Below are positions 7,951 to 14,469 of a stretch of DNA of 15,481 bases, one piece after another. Positions within the stretch are counted from its first letter, which is position 1; each line of letters opens with the position of its first letter. The DNA is from Proteobacteria bacterium UBA1844 (GTDB lineage Bacteria; Pseudomonadota; Gammaproteobacteria; Steroidobacterales; Woeseiaceae). A program made the translations under genes and the position numbers. Under the pieces are notes generated by a model, which saw nothing but the letters and a program-made list of their open reading frames with translations, was not told the origin of the DNA and ran no database searches. The DNA lies in assembly GCA_002338615.1 (NCBI GenBank), contig DDIS01000029.1:1-15481 (forward strand). The letters are read 5' to 3'.

Positions 7951-8906
7951 AAGTTCTTGCGGAGATCGAGACCCTTGTAAAGATCCGCCACCTGCTCACC
8001 GTAACCGTTAAACATCCGGGTCGGGATCTTGTCGGCGAACAGACCAGTGCCGATGCGTCGCTCGCGCGCCTGGCTCCAGCGTGGATGATCCACGTCCGGA
8101 TTGACGTTCGCATAAAAGCCATATTCCTGCGGCGCTGACAGGTTCCAGCTGGTTCTCGGTTGTTTTTCTACAAAGCTCATCCTGACGATGCCCTTGATGC
8201 CCTTGAAGCCATACTTCCATGGCGTCACGAGCCGGATCGGTGCGCCGTTCTGGTTCGGCAACGCTTCGCCGTAGATACCAATTGCGAGGATGGCCAGCGG
8301 ATTCGTCGCCTCCGCAATCGTCAGGCCTTCGCGATAGGGCCAGTCGAGCACGCGCGAGCGCTGGCCAGGCATGCGGGAAGGATCATGCAGCGTTGTAAAT
8401 GCGACATATTTTGCTTTCGAGGTCGGTTTGAAGCGCTTGACTACTTCGGCGAGGGAAATCCCGACCCATGGTATGACCATAGACCAGGCTTCGACGCAGC
8501 GCATGCGATAAATGCGCTCTTCGGCATCGAAAGGCTTGATGAAATCGTCAAAATCGTACGTACCGGTTTCCTCCGCTTCGCCGTCAACCGTAATCTTCCA
8601 GGGCCTCGGTTTGAATTTCTGTGAGTACTTGTGTGGATCGGCTTTGCCGGTACCAAACTCGTAATAATTGTTATACGTAGAGATGTCCTCAAGGCTGTTA
8701 TTACGTTCTTCCTTGCTGAATCTGCTTGTCGCGATATTCGGTATCTTCGCGTGCTCCTCCACCGGAACCACGGCGGAAAGTGCCGGGCCCGCCAGCGCCG
8801 AACCGCCGATAGCGCCAGCCGATTTCAAAAAATTGCGCCGGTTCAGGTAGTTGCTCTTGCTGGTGATTTCAGAAGGACGAATATCCTCAGCTTTGCGGAT
8901 CAGCAT
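7947..8906 (-). CDS. msrP: MsrP, periplasmic molybdenum-cofactor methionine sulfoxide reductase
   Basis: MsrP is a soluble periplasmic enzyme that repairs both R and S methionine sulfoxide in envelope proteins using a molybdopterin cofactor. The 319-residue protein has a twin-arginine signal NRRNFLKSAGAIGGSALAG (R23-R24), with likely cleavage after ALSA at about 45. The Mo-coordinating cysteine is C137 in YRMRCVEAWSMVIPWVG. Other family stretches are PGQRSRVLDWPYREGL, NGAPIRLVTPWKYGFKGIKGI and the C-terminal LYKGLDLRKNF. Start ATG 8906 has AAGGAG (8918-8913) 6 nt upstream. msrQ follows but is pushed 141 bp or more away by the palindromic element, whereas the pair is usually adjacent or overlapping. 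Confidence 0.97.
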   Translation of the reverse strand: MLIRKAEDIRPSEITSKSNYLNRRNFLKSAGAIGGSALAGPALSAVVPVEEHAKIPNIATSRFSKEERNNSLEDISTYNNYYEFGTGKADPHKYSQKFKPRPWKITVDGEAEETGTYDFDDFIKPFDAEERIYRMRCVEAWSMVIPWVGISLAEVVKRFKPTSKAKYVAFTTLHDPSRMPGQRSRVLDWPYREGLTIAEATNPLAILAIGIYGEALPNQNGAPIRLVTPWKYGFKGIKGIVRMSFVEKQPRTSWNLSAPQEYGFYANVNPDVDHPRWSQARERRIGTGLFADKIPTRMFNGYGEQVADLYKGLDLRKNF

Positions 8907-8919
8907 GGTTGGCTCCTTT

Positions 8920-8946
8920 GGATTGTGACTCGTGGATTGTCACTCG
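8920..8946 (-). repeat. 14-nt tandem repeat in the msrP leader
   Basis: GGATTGTGACTCG (8920-8932) is followed after one base by GGATTGTCACTCG (8934-8946), giving a 14-nt period with one mismatch. It lies just upstream of the msrP Shine-Dalgarno sequence. It may be a simple duplication or a repeated protein-binding half-site. Confidence 0.55.
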
Positions 8947-9047
8947 CGATTTCCAGTTTGTATGGTCGCATTCAATATAGACAGACCGTCGAGGTTCGAA
9001 CTTTATTGCACTTTTTATGGTGCAAATGTCAGTGTACGCATGCGCAC

Positions 9048-9215
9048 GGCTCCTGCCCGGTATCCTGCGGAGGCCAGCGCCGGCCATAGGTGCCGCCAGG
9101 GGCAGGCAAGCTCGCGCAAGCCGTGCAATAAAACGACGGGTTCGCCCGGTCCTTGCCCGTAAACGGCCATGCGGATGCCGTTCGAATCGACAAATCGTGG
9201 TTCTGGAAACACGGC
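9048..9215 (-). pseudogene. Remnant of an alpha/beta hydrolase (epoxide-hydrolase-like), N-terminal piece only
   Basis: The minus strand encodes EPRFVDSNGIRMAVYGQG followed by PVVLLHGLRELACPWRHLWP and ALASAGYRAG. This is the start of a classic alpha/beta hydrolase: first strand, HG oxyanion motif in LLHG, and the WRH...PALAxAGYR segment seen in epoxide hydrolases and haloalkane dehalogenases. The frame then goes to unrelated residues and stops at 9015. The nucleophile elbow, acid and histidine are all missing, so this is a truncated, non-functional remnant. It sits between msrP and the ileS T-box and may mark a breakpoint of past insertion or deletion. Confidence 0.75.
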
Positions 9216-9287
9216 GGATCCTGACTTGGATGTGACGGAGTATGGGCCCCGTACTTTAAGGAAATGGTACAAAAGCGCAAAATCGGC

Positions 9288-9316
9288 TTGTTTTTTCGGG
9301 GCGCGACCGCTACCTT
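9288..9316 (+). promoter_or_regulatory. Candidate promoter for the ileS T-box transcript
   Basis: TTGTTT (9288-9293) and TACCTT (9311-9316) are separated by 17 bp. The predicted start near 9323 lies about 10 nt before stem I of the T-box, where a T-box transcript should begin. The -10 box is a poor match, so this is position-supported rather than motif-supported. Confidence 0.4.
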
Positions 9317-9330
9317 CTTCGCCAGACGTC

Positions 9331-9614
9331 GATGGGGACGAGTATGCGGGCCATGCGGCCAAAGCGACCGGAGGAGGGTGTGAGCTCCGGGCCGATATCC
9401 GCTGAACATCACCCCGGAGTTGCTGCCCGAACGAGGCTCGTCAGAGTCTGCCAGTAGGCGCGGCCGCCTGACCCACGAGACGGGTGTCGGATTGATTGAA
9501 TCCATTTGATCGAATCCAGGAGACGGCAACCTCGTGAGGTTGGCCGTGAAACCGGGTGGTACCGCGAATTTTTCGCCCCGGGCGTTTTTCCAGCGCCCGG
9601 GGCGTTTTGTTTTT
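9331..9614 (+). promoter_or_regulatory. T-box riboswitch, isoleucine-specific, transcriptional type
   Basis: The leader contains every core part of a T-box, which senses uncharged tRNA. Stem I base is GGGG (9334-9337) with CCCC (9412-9415). The specifier loop has AGUA (9341-9344) opposite GAAC (9404-9407), followed by specifier AUC (9408-9410), an isoleucine codon, and A9411. The stem continues GCGG (9346-9349) / CCGC (9399-9402), and its distal hairpin CCGGAG (9368-9373) / CTCCGG (9385-9390) carries a GGUGUGAG loop. Stem II is CTCGT (9437-9441) / ACGAG (9475-9479), with inner AGTA and GGCG/CGCC. Stem III spans 9523-9547. The antiterminator pairs CCGGG (9552-9556) with CCCGG (9577-9581) and GCGA (9564-9567) with TCGC (9573-9576), leaving the bulge UGGUACC (9557-9563). 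UGGU matches the ACCA end of tRNA-Ile. A competing terminator follows. Confidence 0.95.
9574..9614 (+). terminator. Regulated terminator of the ileS T-box
   Basis: CGCCCCGGGCG (9574-9584) and its exact complement (9594-9604) form an 11-bp stem with a 9-nt loop, followed by TTTTGTTTTT (9605-9614). The 5' arm shares 9574-9581 with the 3' side of the antiterminator, so the two folds exclude each other. Charged tRNA-Ile should give termination and uncharged tRNA-Ile readthrough into ileS. The ileS Shine-Dalgarno sequence follows immediately. Confidence 0.95.
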
Positions 9615-9627
9615 GGAGTATCTGATT

Positions 9628-12600
9628 TTGACATTCAAAGAAGTAGCTGGCCGATACAACGGACCCGCCCTCGAAACCGAGGTGCTGGAGTTCTGGCGCG
9701 AGCACGACGTCTTCGCCAAATCCCTCGAAGCCAGCAAAGGACACCCACAGTTTAGTTTCAACGAGGGACCGCCGACGGCGAACGGTAAGCCAGGCATTCA
9801 CCACGTGCTGGCACGCAGCTTCAAGGACGTGTTTCCACGTTACAAAACCATGCGCGGCTACTACGTACCGCGCAAAGCCGGCTGGGACACCCACGGCTTG
9901 CCCGTGGAGCACGAGATCGAAAAAGAGCTCGGAATATTCGATAAGAAAGAGATCGAGCGACTCGTCGGTATCGACGAATTCACGCGACGCTGTCGTGAAT
10001 CCGTCATGCGTTATATCGGCGACTGGGAAAAAATGACAGAAAGAATGGGCTTCTGGGTCAATCTTGATGAAGCCTATTACACGCTGGACAACAACTACAT
10101 CGAGTCGGTCTGGAACCTGTTGCAGAGGATCTGGGACAAGGACCTGATCTACCAGGGCTACAAGGTGGTGCCCTACGACCCGCGCATCGGCGCCACGCTG
10201 TCCTCGCATGAGCTCGCGCAGGGATATCGCGAAGTCGAAGATCCGTCAATAACGGTGCGCTTCACGCTAGCGGACCAAAAGGACACCCACTTCCTGGTCT
10301 GGACGACCACGCCGTGGACATTGCCGTCCAATCTCGCGCTTGCGGTCGGTACTGACATCGACTACAGCTATTGCATCGCCGATGGTGAAACGCTGATCGT
10401 TGCCGAGGCCTTGCGCGAGGCCGTGTTTCGAGACCAGGCACATACCGTCGCCAAAATCGTCAAAGGCGCGACGCTGGTGGGCACGCGCTACGAACGGCTG
10501 TTTGACTATCTCGACGTCGATGCGCCAAACGCGTTCCATGTGTTTGCGGCCGACTTCGTCAGCACCGACGATGGCACCGGCATCGTGCACACTGCGCCCG
10601 CATACGGCGTTGATGATCTCGCTCTTGGGCAGGCCAACGATCTGCCGATCGTGCACGGCGTGGGCCTTGATGGATGCTTCATCGACGCAGTCACTCCGGT
10701 TGCCGGTTTGTTTTTCAAGGACGCAGATAAGCCGCTGATCCGTCTGCTAAAAGAGCGCGGATTGATGTTCCGCTCGGAACGCTATAAACACAATTATCCG
10801 TTCGGCTGGCGCACCGGCGATCCAATCATCTATTACGCAAAGAACGCCTGGTACATTCGCACCTCACAGTTTCGCGAGCGCATGGTCGAGCTCAACCAGC
10901 AAATCAACTGGATGCCCCCGCACATCAGGGATGGCCGCTTCGGCAACTGGCTGGAGAACAACGTTGACTGGGCGCTATCGCGCGAACGCTTCTGGGGTAC
11001 ACCGCTGCCAGTCTGGACTGATGGCGCGGGTGCATACCAGTGTATCGGTTCCGTGGCTGAGCTGGAGGAACTGACCGGGCGTGATTTGTCAGAACTCGAC
11101 CTGCATCGCCCGGCCGTTGATGAAATCACGTTCGAAAAAGATGGCAAGACCTGGCAGCGCGTACCGGAAGTCATTGACTGCTGGTTCGATTCCGGCGCGA
11201 TGCCCTACGCGCAGTGGCATTACCCGTTCGAGAACGAAGACAAGTTCACGGCCCATTTCCCCGCCGACTATATTTGCGAGGCCATTGATCAAACCCGTGG
11301 CTGGTTTTACACATTGCATGCGATTGCGACGCTGGTGTCGGACAGCGTGTCCTTCAGAAATTGTATTTGCCTGAACCTGATTGTCGACAAAGACGGCAAG
11401 AAGATGTCGAAGTCGCAGGGCAATATCATCGACCCTTACGACGTCTTCGATACGGTCGGTGCTGACGCCCTGCGCTGGTATTTTCTGGCGAGACTTTCCC
11501 CCGATGTGCCAAAACGAATTTCTGTGGACATCGTTGCGGACGTCGCAAGCTCGTTCATCAATACGTTCTGGAACACTTACGGCTTTTTCGTGCTTTATGC
11601 GAGGCTCGACGACGTAGATCTTGGCAGAAACGTACCCGTCGCAGAACGTCCGGAGATCGATCGCTGGGCCATGGCGCTCACCTTCCACACGGTGACGCGC
11701 GTTACCGAGGCGATGGACAGCTTCGATGCGAAGTCCGCGGGCGAGGCCATCGAATCATTCGTGGACCAGTTGAGCAACTGGTATGTGCGGCGTAATCGGC
11801 GCCGCTTCTGGAAGTCGACGAATCCGGAAGATACGCACGCGGCCTATCTCACCTTGTATCAATGCCTCGATGTGGCACATAAGCTGATGGCGCCCTTTGT
11901 CCCGTTTCTTGCCGAGAATGTGTATCAGAACCTGGTGCGTAGTGTTGATCCTGCGGCGCCCGTCAGCGTGCACATGACCGACTGGCCAGCAGCGGACCCT
12001 TCCTGGCAAAACGACGCATTGCTCGACGATCTCGCCGTCGTGCAGAAAGTTGTCGGTCTCGGGCGTGCGGCGCGTGGCTTGTCGGGTGTGCGAACCCGCC
12101 AGCCTTTATCGCGACTGCTGGTGCGAGCGCCTGACGACGGTGCGGCCAAAGCGCTTGCCGAACACCGGGAACAGGTGCTCGACGAGTTGAACGTCAAGGA
12201 GATCGAGTTTATTGCGCGTGATGCGGGTCTTGTCAGCTATCGGATCAAACCAAACTTGCCGGTGCTCGGGCGTCGTTACGGGAAGCTTATTCCAGCCATC
12301 AGGAAAGCGCTCGATGCAGCTGATGGTGCGGCGATAGCCGGCAGCGTTGCACGCGGAGACAGCTTCACAATCACAGTTGCAGGTGAGGAACTCGAACTTG
12401 CAGGAGACGATGTGCTTATCGAAACCAGCTCGGCCGAAGGTTACGCCTGCGCCGAAGATGCCGGCTACCTGGCCGCGCTGGACACGACGCTGAATGACGA
12501 ACTCGTTGCCGAGGGCATTGCCCGCGAGGTCGTTCGTTCGGTACAGGATGCGCGCAAGCAGGCAGGGCTTGATGTTTCGGACCGGATTGTCCTTGGCATT

Positions 12601-12765
12601 TCCGGTTCAGCCGATGTCGAGCAGGCCGTCGCAAAGCACCGCGGTTACCTGATGACCGAGACGTTGGCGGTGAGCTGGGTCGTGGGCCAGGCTGAGCCCC
12701 TCTACGCGGACGATCGGACGGTCGGGGACAGCCACTGGCGGATCGAGTTCACGCGGCAAGCCTGA
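9628..12765 (+). CDS. ileS: Isoleucyl-tRNA synthetase, type 2 (IleRS2), with swapped GxHH signature
   Basis: IleRS attaches isoleucine to tRNA-Ile and edits mischarged valine. From TTG 9628 the protein has 1045 residues (E. coli IleRS has about 938). TTG 9628 is chosen because GGAG (9615-9618) lies 9 nt upstream and MTFKEVAGRYNGPALE matches the family start; the upstream in-frame ATG 9556 lies inside the T-box. NEGPPTANGKPGIHHVLAR places GIHH (56-59) where HIGH is expected, an exchange of the first His and the Gly. KMSKS is intact (592-596). The CP1 editing domain shows TTTPWTLPSN (226-235) and GTGIVHTAPAYGVDD (316-330). WVNLDEAYYTLDNNYIESVW and the long C-terminal region fit the eukaryote-like type 2 clade. 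The usual ribF and lspA neighbours are absent. Whether a second, type 1 ileS exists cannot be seen here. Confidence 0.97.
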   Translation: MTFKEVAGRYNGPALETEVLEFWREHDVFAKSLEASKGHPQFSFNEGPPTANGKPGIHHVLARSFKDVFPRYKTMRGYYVPRKAGWDTHGLPVEHEIEKELGIFDKKEIERLVGIDEFTRRCRESVMRYIGDWEKMTERMGFWVNLDEAYYTLDNNYIESVWNLLQRIWDKDLIYQGYKVVPYDPRIGATLSSHELAQGYREVEDPSITVRFTLADQKDTHFLVWTTTPWTLPSNLALAVGTDIDYSYCIADGETLIVAEALREAVFRDQAHTVAKIVKGATLVGTRYERLFDYLDVDAPNAFHVFAADFVSTDDGTGIVHTAPAYGVDDLALGQANDLPIVHGVGLDGCFIDAVTPVAGLFFKDADKPLIRLLKERGLMFRSERYKHNYPFGWRTGDPIIYYAKNAWYIRTSQFRERMVELNQQINWMPPHIRDGRFGNWLENNVDWALSRERFWGTPLPVWTDGAGAYQCIGSVAELEELTGRDLSELDLHRPAVDEITFEKDGKTWQRVPEVIDCWFDSGAMPYAQWHYPFENEDKFTAHFPADYICEAIDQTRGWFYTLHAIATLVSDSVSFRNCICLNLIVDKDGKKMSKSQGNIIDPYDVFDTVGADALRWYFLARLSPDVPKRISVDIVADVASSFINTFWNTYGFFVLYARLDDVDLGRNVPVAERPEIDRWAMALTFHTVTRVTEAMDSFDAKSAGEAIESFVDQLSNWYVRRNRRRFWKSTNPEDTHAAYLTLYQCLDVAHKLMAPFVPFLAENVYQNLVRSVDPAAPVSVHMTDWPAADPSWQNDALLDDLAVVQKVVGLGRAARGLSGVRTRQPLSRLLVRAPDDGAAKALAEHREQVLDELNVKEIEFIARDAGLVSYRIKPNLPVLGRRYGKLIPAIRKALDAADGAAIAGSVARGDSFTITVAGEELELAGDDVLIETSSAEGYACAEDAGYLAALDTTLNDELVAEGIAREVVRSVQDARKQAGLDVSDRIVLGISGSADVEQAVAKHRGYLMTETLAVSWVVGQAEPLYADDRTVGDSHWRIEFTRQA

Positions 12766-12809
12766 CACCTGGGCAGTACCCTTTGTAGATAGAGCATTTG
12801 TAATAAAAC

Positions 12810-12850
12810 TTGCGCACACTTTCCATTTCCTGTTATAAAAAGTGTGCGCA
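12810..12850 (+). promoter_or_regulatory. Promoter flanked by an 11-bp inverted repeat, upstream of the small unknown gene
   Basis: TTGCGC (12810-12815) and TATAAA (12834-12839) with an 18-bp spacer resemble a sigma-70 promoter starting near 12846. TGCGCACACTT (12811-12821) and its exact complement (12840-12850) bracket the spacer and -10 box, so one half overlaps the -35 and the other the start site. This is a plausible operator arrangement. No T-run follows on the plus strand, so it is not a good ileS terminator. On the minus strand it is followed by AGTTTTATT, which leaves a weak reverse terminator possible. Confidence 0.5.
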
Positions 12851-12851
12851 G

Positions 12852-12921
12852 GTTCCTGAAACTAAAAGGACTAATTCAGGAACGAACGGTCCAGAAGAGG
12901 CCGCAAACTACAAGGAGTAGT
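12852..12921 (+). promoter_or_regulatory. Leader hairpins with CsrA/RsmA-like GGA sites
   Basis: Hairpin 1 pairs GTTCCTGAA (12852-12860) with TTCAGGAAC (12875-12883) and shows AAAAGGA in its 14-nt loop. Hairpin 2 pairs ACTAC (12907-12911) with GTAGT (12917-12921) around the loop AAGGA. Read through, hairpin 2 contains UACAAGGA, an exact match to the core of the CsrA consensus RUACARGGAUGU. Further GGA triplets occur before the ATG at 13002. This may be a CsrA-bound leader or a small CsrA-sequestering RNA; no terminator supporting a separate small RNA was found. Confidence 0.4.
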
Positions 12922-13001
12922 GACTCGCTAGCGAAAAATGCCGCCGGACGATCTGTGAGAGGAGCGCCGGTCGGACTACAAACAATAACGCTGGAGATGA
13001 A

Positions 13002-13370
13002 ATGACGACTTACGTCGATCGATTTTTTGCCGCGGTATCCGTGCTTGCCGGCGATGGCTATATAAAACAGAGACTTATACGTGCCTATGCGGACAACCTG
13101 GCAGACATTGATGAAGATGAGCTGCCGGTCGCGGTTAAAGAGGAGTTTGCCGATACTCGCAAATGCATGCACAGTGTCGCACCTATGAACGGCGAGAGCC
13201 CGATCTCGGCCTCCGTGCGCAAGATGTCGGCACGTGAAGCAAGCGCATGTGCACTCGCGCTGTTTTCCATTTACAGCGAGCTGCTCAAGCAGGACGAGGG
13301 TACGCAACGACGACCCGTCAAAAAGAAGAGCACCGCAGCACCGTTTATCGTCAAATCGATTTCACGCTAG
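13002..13370 (+). CDS. Conserved-looking small protein of unknown function
   Basis: This 122-residue soluble protein has no signal peptide or membrane segment and starts MTTYVDRFFAAVSVLAGDGYIKQRLIRAYADNL. The middle is mostly helical and acidic (NLADIDEDELPVAVKEEFAD), followed by a segment SVAPMNGESPISASVRKMSAREAS that looks like a conserved core, and the C-terminus is basic (PVKKKSTAAPF). GGAG (12993-12996) lies 5 nt before the ATG. I cannot assign a function. I have the impression that similar proteins occur in other gammaproteobacteria, but no family name can be given from sequence alone. It has its own promoter and a structured leader of about 150 nt, unusual for so small a gene. It converges on the SRPBCC gene with only 17 bp between stops. 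Confidence 0.85.
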   Translation: MTTYVDRFFAAVSVLAGDGYIKQRLIRAYADNLADIDEDELPVAVKEEFADTRKCMHSVAPMNGESPISASVRKMSAREASACALALFSIYSELLKQDEGTQRRPVKKKSTAAPFIVKSISR

Positions 13371-13387
13371 TTGCGCGGCATATCGCT

Positions 13388-14404
13388 TCAGCGTTTGTCG
13401 CGGATCGGGTAGTAAACATAGGTGAGCAATTTCGATTCCTCGACCTTGCTTGGGTCGCTGACGTAGGATTCCCACGAATCACCGCTACGCTCTATACCGA
13501 GCGCGGCGAGGTAAGCGGCGATCCTGCGATGTGTGTCGTTAAGCTGCCGATAAGAGCCCGTGTGTTTCACGCGCAGGACTTCGCCACCATAGGTTTGGCC
13601 CAGCCGTATGCCGGACTGATTGTCCGGCGTACCTGCCCCAGTGCCGCTGACCGGAATGCCGGCATCGAAGTTCAACTTCGCTCCAGTGAATGATCTAGCG
13701 ATTGACAATGGTGCGCCTGCGAGTTGCAGGTTATTGGCATCCATGAAATTCATGATTTCGAAATAGGCGCTGCCGAGAGCCGCGGACATCTTTGCCGGTT
13801 CCGGTAGCGCATGGATCGACTTGTAGGCAATTTGCATGGGCTCGACCACCAGGCGTTCGATATCCAGGCCGGCAAAGTCTGCGGTTGGCAGGCTCTCGGC
13901 CAATATCTTCAAATTCTCCAGGCTTTTTTCATAATTTTGTCGCATTACGCCGGTTAACAAGAGACTCATGTAGCGGCCAACCAGGTTGAATCCGTAATCG
14001 TGGCTAAAGCCCCAGTCTATGTGCGTCCCGCTGTCGGTATCTGTCAATTCGTACCAGGTGTGGCTCTCGCTGCTCTCCCCGGCATTGATCACCGTTGCCA
14101 CGAATTCGTAAGGGCGGCTTTCGGTGATTGTCTCCGTTCCGCTGCCGGCGATCGCACCATCCCAACTGATCGTTGCGCCAGCGCCGCGCTGTGGGCCTGA
14201 ATACCGGACGCGTGCATTGGGGTCGATTTCGCTGTCGTGCAACCATAGACGCTTACGCCGTGGGTCGTTGAGCAGCGCGAAAACAGTGGCCGGATTGGCG
14301 TCCACATCCCCCGCAACGACGAAGCTTCCGTGCCGCGGAATTATCAAGCCTAGCAGCAGGAGCGCAGCAAAAAGGCCGCCCGTGGCGTAGAACACTTTAT
14401 GCAC
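13388..14404 (-). CDS. Membrane-anchored SRPBCC protein with C-terminal GyrI-like effector-binding domain
   Basis: The 338-residue protein has an N-terminal hydrophobic segment (about 6-22) and then an SRPBCC/polyketide-cyclase-like domain (about 28-165). In that domain DANPATVFALLNDPRRKRLW and SGPQRGAGATISWDG match the ligand-cavity fold. A GyrI/AraC-effector-binding-like domain (about 183-336) follows, with GGEVLRVKHTGSYRQLNDTHRRIAAYL and a final SWESYVSDPSKVEESKLLTYVYYPI. Both folds bind small hydrophobic ligands, but the ligand is unknown. The start is GTG 14404; an upstream ATG frame stops at once. It is divergent from murI across only 65 bp. TTGTAC and ATAATT boxes on the minus strand of that gap are a weak promoter candidate. 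Confidence 0.85.
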   Translation of the reverse strand: MHKVFYATGGLFAALLLLGLIIPRHGSFVVAGDVDANPATVFALLNDPRRKRLWLHDSEIDPNARVRYSGPQRGAGATISWDGAIAGSGTETITESRPYEFVATVINAGESSESHTWYELTDTDSGTHIDWGFSHDYGFNLVGRYMSLLLTGVMRQNYEKSLENLKILAESLPTADFAGLDIERLVVEPMQIAYKSIHALPEPAKMSAALGSAYFEIMNFMDANNLQLAGAPLSIARSFTGAKLNFDAGIPVSGTGAGTPDNQSGIRLGQTYGGEVLRVKHTGSYRQLNDTHRRIAAYLAALGIERSGDSWESYVSDPSKVEESKLLTYVYYPIRDKR

Positions 14405-14457
14405 AATTATCTGCCGAACATTTTCATGGAGTCGAATTATTTCATAGTTCCCGACGG

Positions 14458-14463
14458 TACAAT
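14458..14463 (+). promoter_or_regulatory. -10 box placing the murI transcript start at its ATG
   Basis: TACAAT (14458-14463) is a good sigma-70 -10 box. The usual start site, 6-7 nt downstream, falls on 14470, the A of the murI ATG. There is no clear -35 hexamer and no Shine-Dalgarno sequence, so a leaderless murI mRNA is possible. Confidence 0.5.
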
Positions 14464-14469
14464 GCGCCG

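Larger units (their letters stand above)
8947..9330. other. Gene-poor interval between divergent msrP and ileS
   Basis: No intact gene is visible. On the minus strand TATATT (8979-8974) could be a -10 box for msrPQ, without a convincing -35. TTGCAC (9006-9011) / GTGCAA (9020-9025) forms a small inverted repeat with an 8-nt spacer, possibly an operator or weak hairpin. AGTATGGG-C-CCCGTACT (9239-9255) is a compact DNA palindrome with one G-T pair. A decayed hydrolase fragment and a candidate ileS promoter, listed separately, occupy the rest. Confidence 0.5.

Noticed and set aside
9556..9627. Longer ileS starting at ATG 9556
   Set aside because: The extra residues would be encoded by the T-box bulge and terminator. 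The ribosome binding site and family alignment favour TTG 9628.
9409..10209. Minus-strand open frame of 266 codons across the T-box and the ileS start
   Set aside because: It overlaps both the T-box and the conserved ileS N-terminus, and its product resembles no known family.
10278..10292. AAAGGACACCCAC inside ileS resembling the repeat near 15309
   Set aside because: It encodes conserved ileS residues (QKDTHFLVW), so the similarity is likely chance.
12811..12850. Inverted repeat after ileS as its Rho-independent terminator
   Set aside because: The loop is 18 nt and no T-run follows on the plus strand. The overlap with promoter-like boxes fits an operator better.
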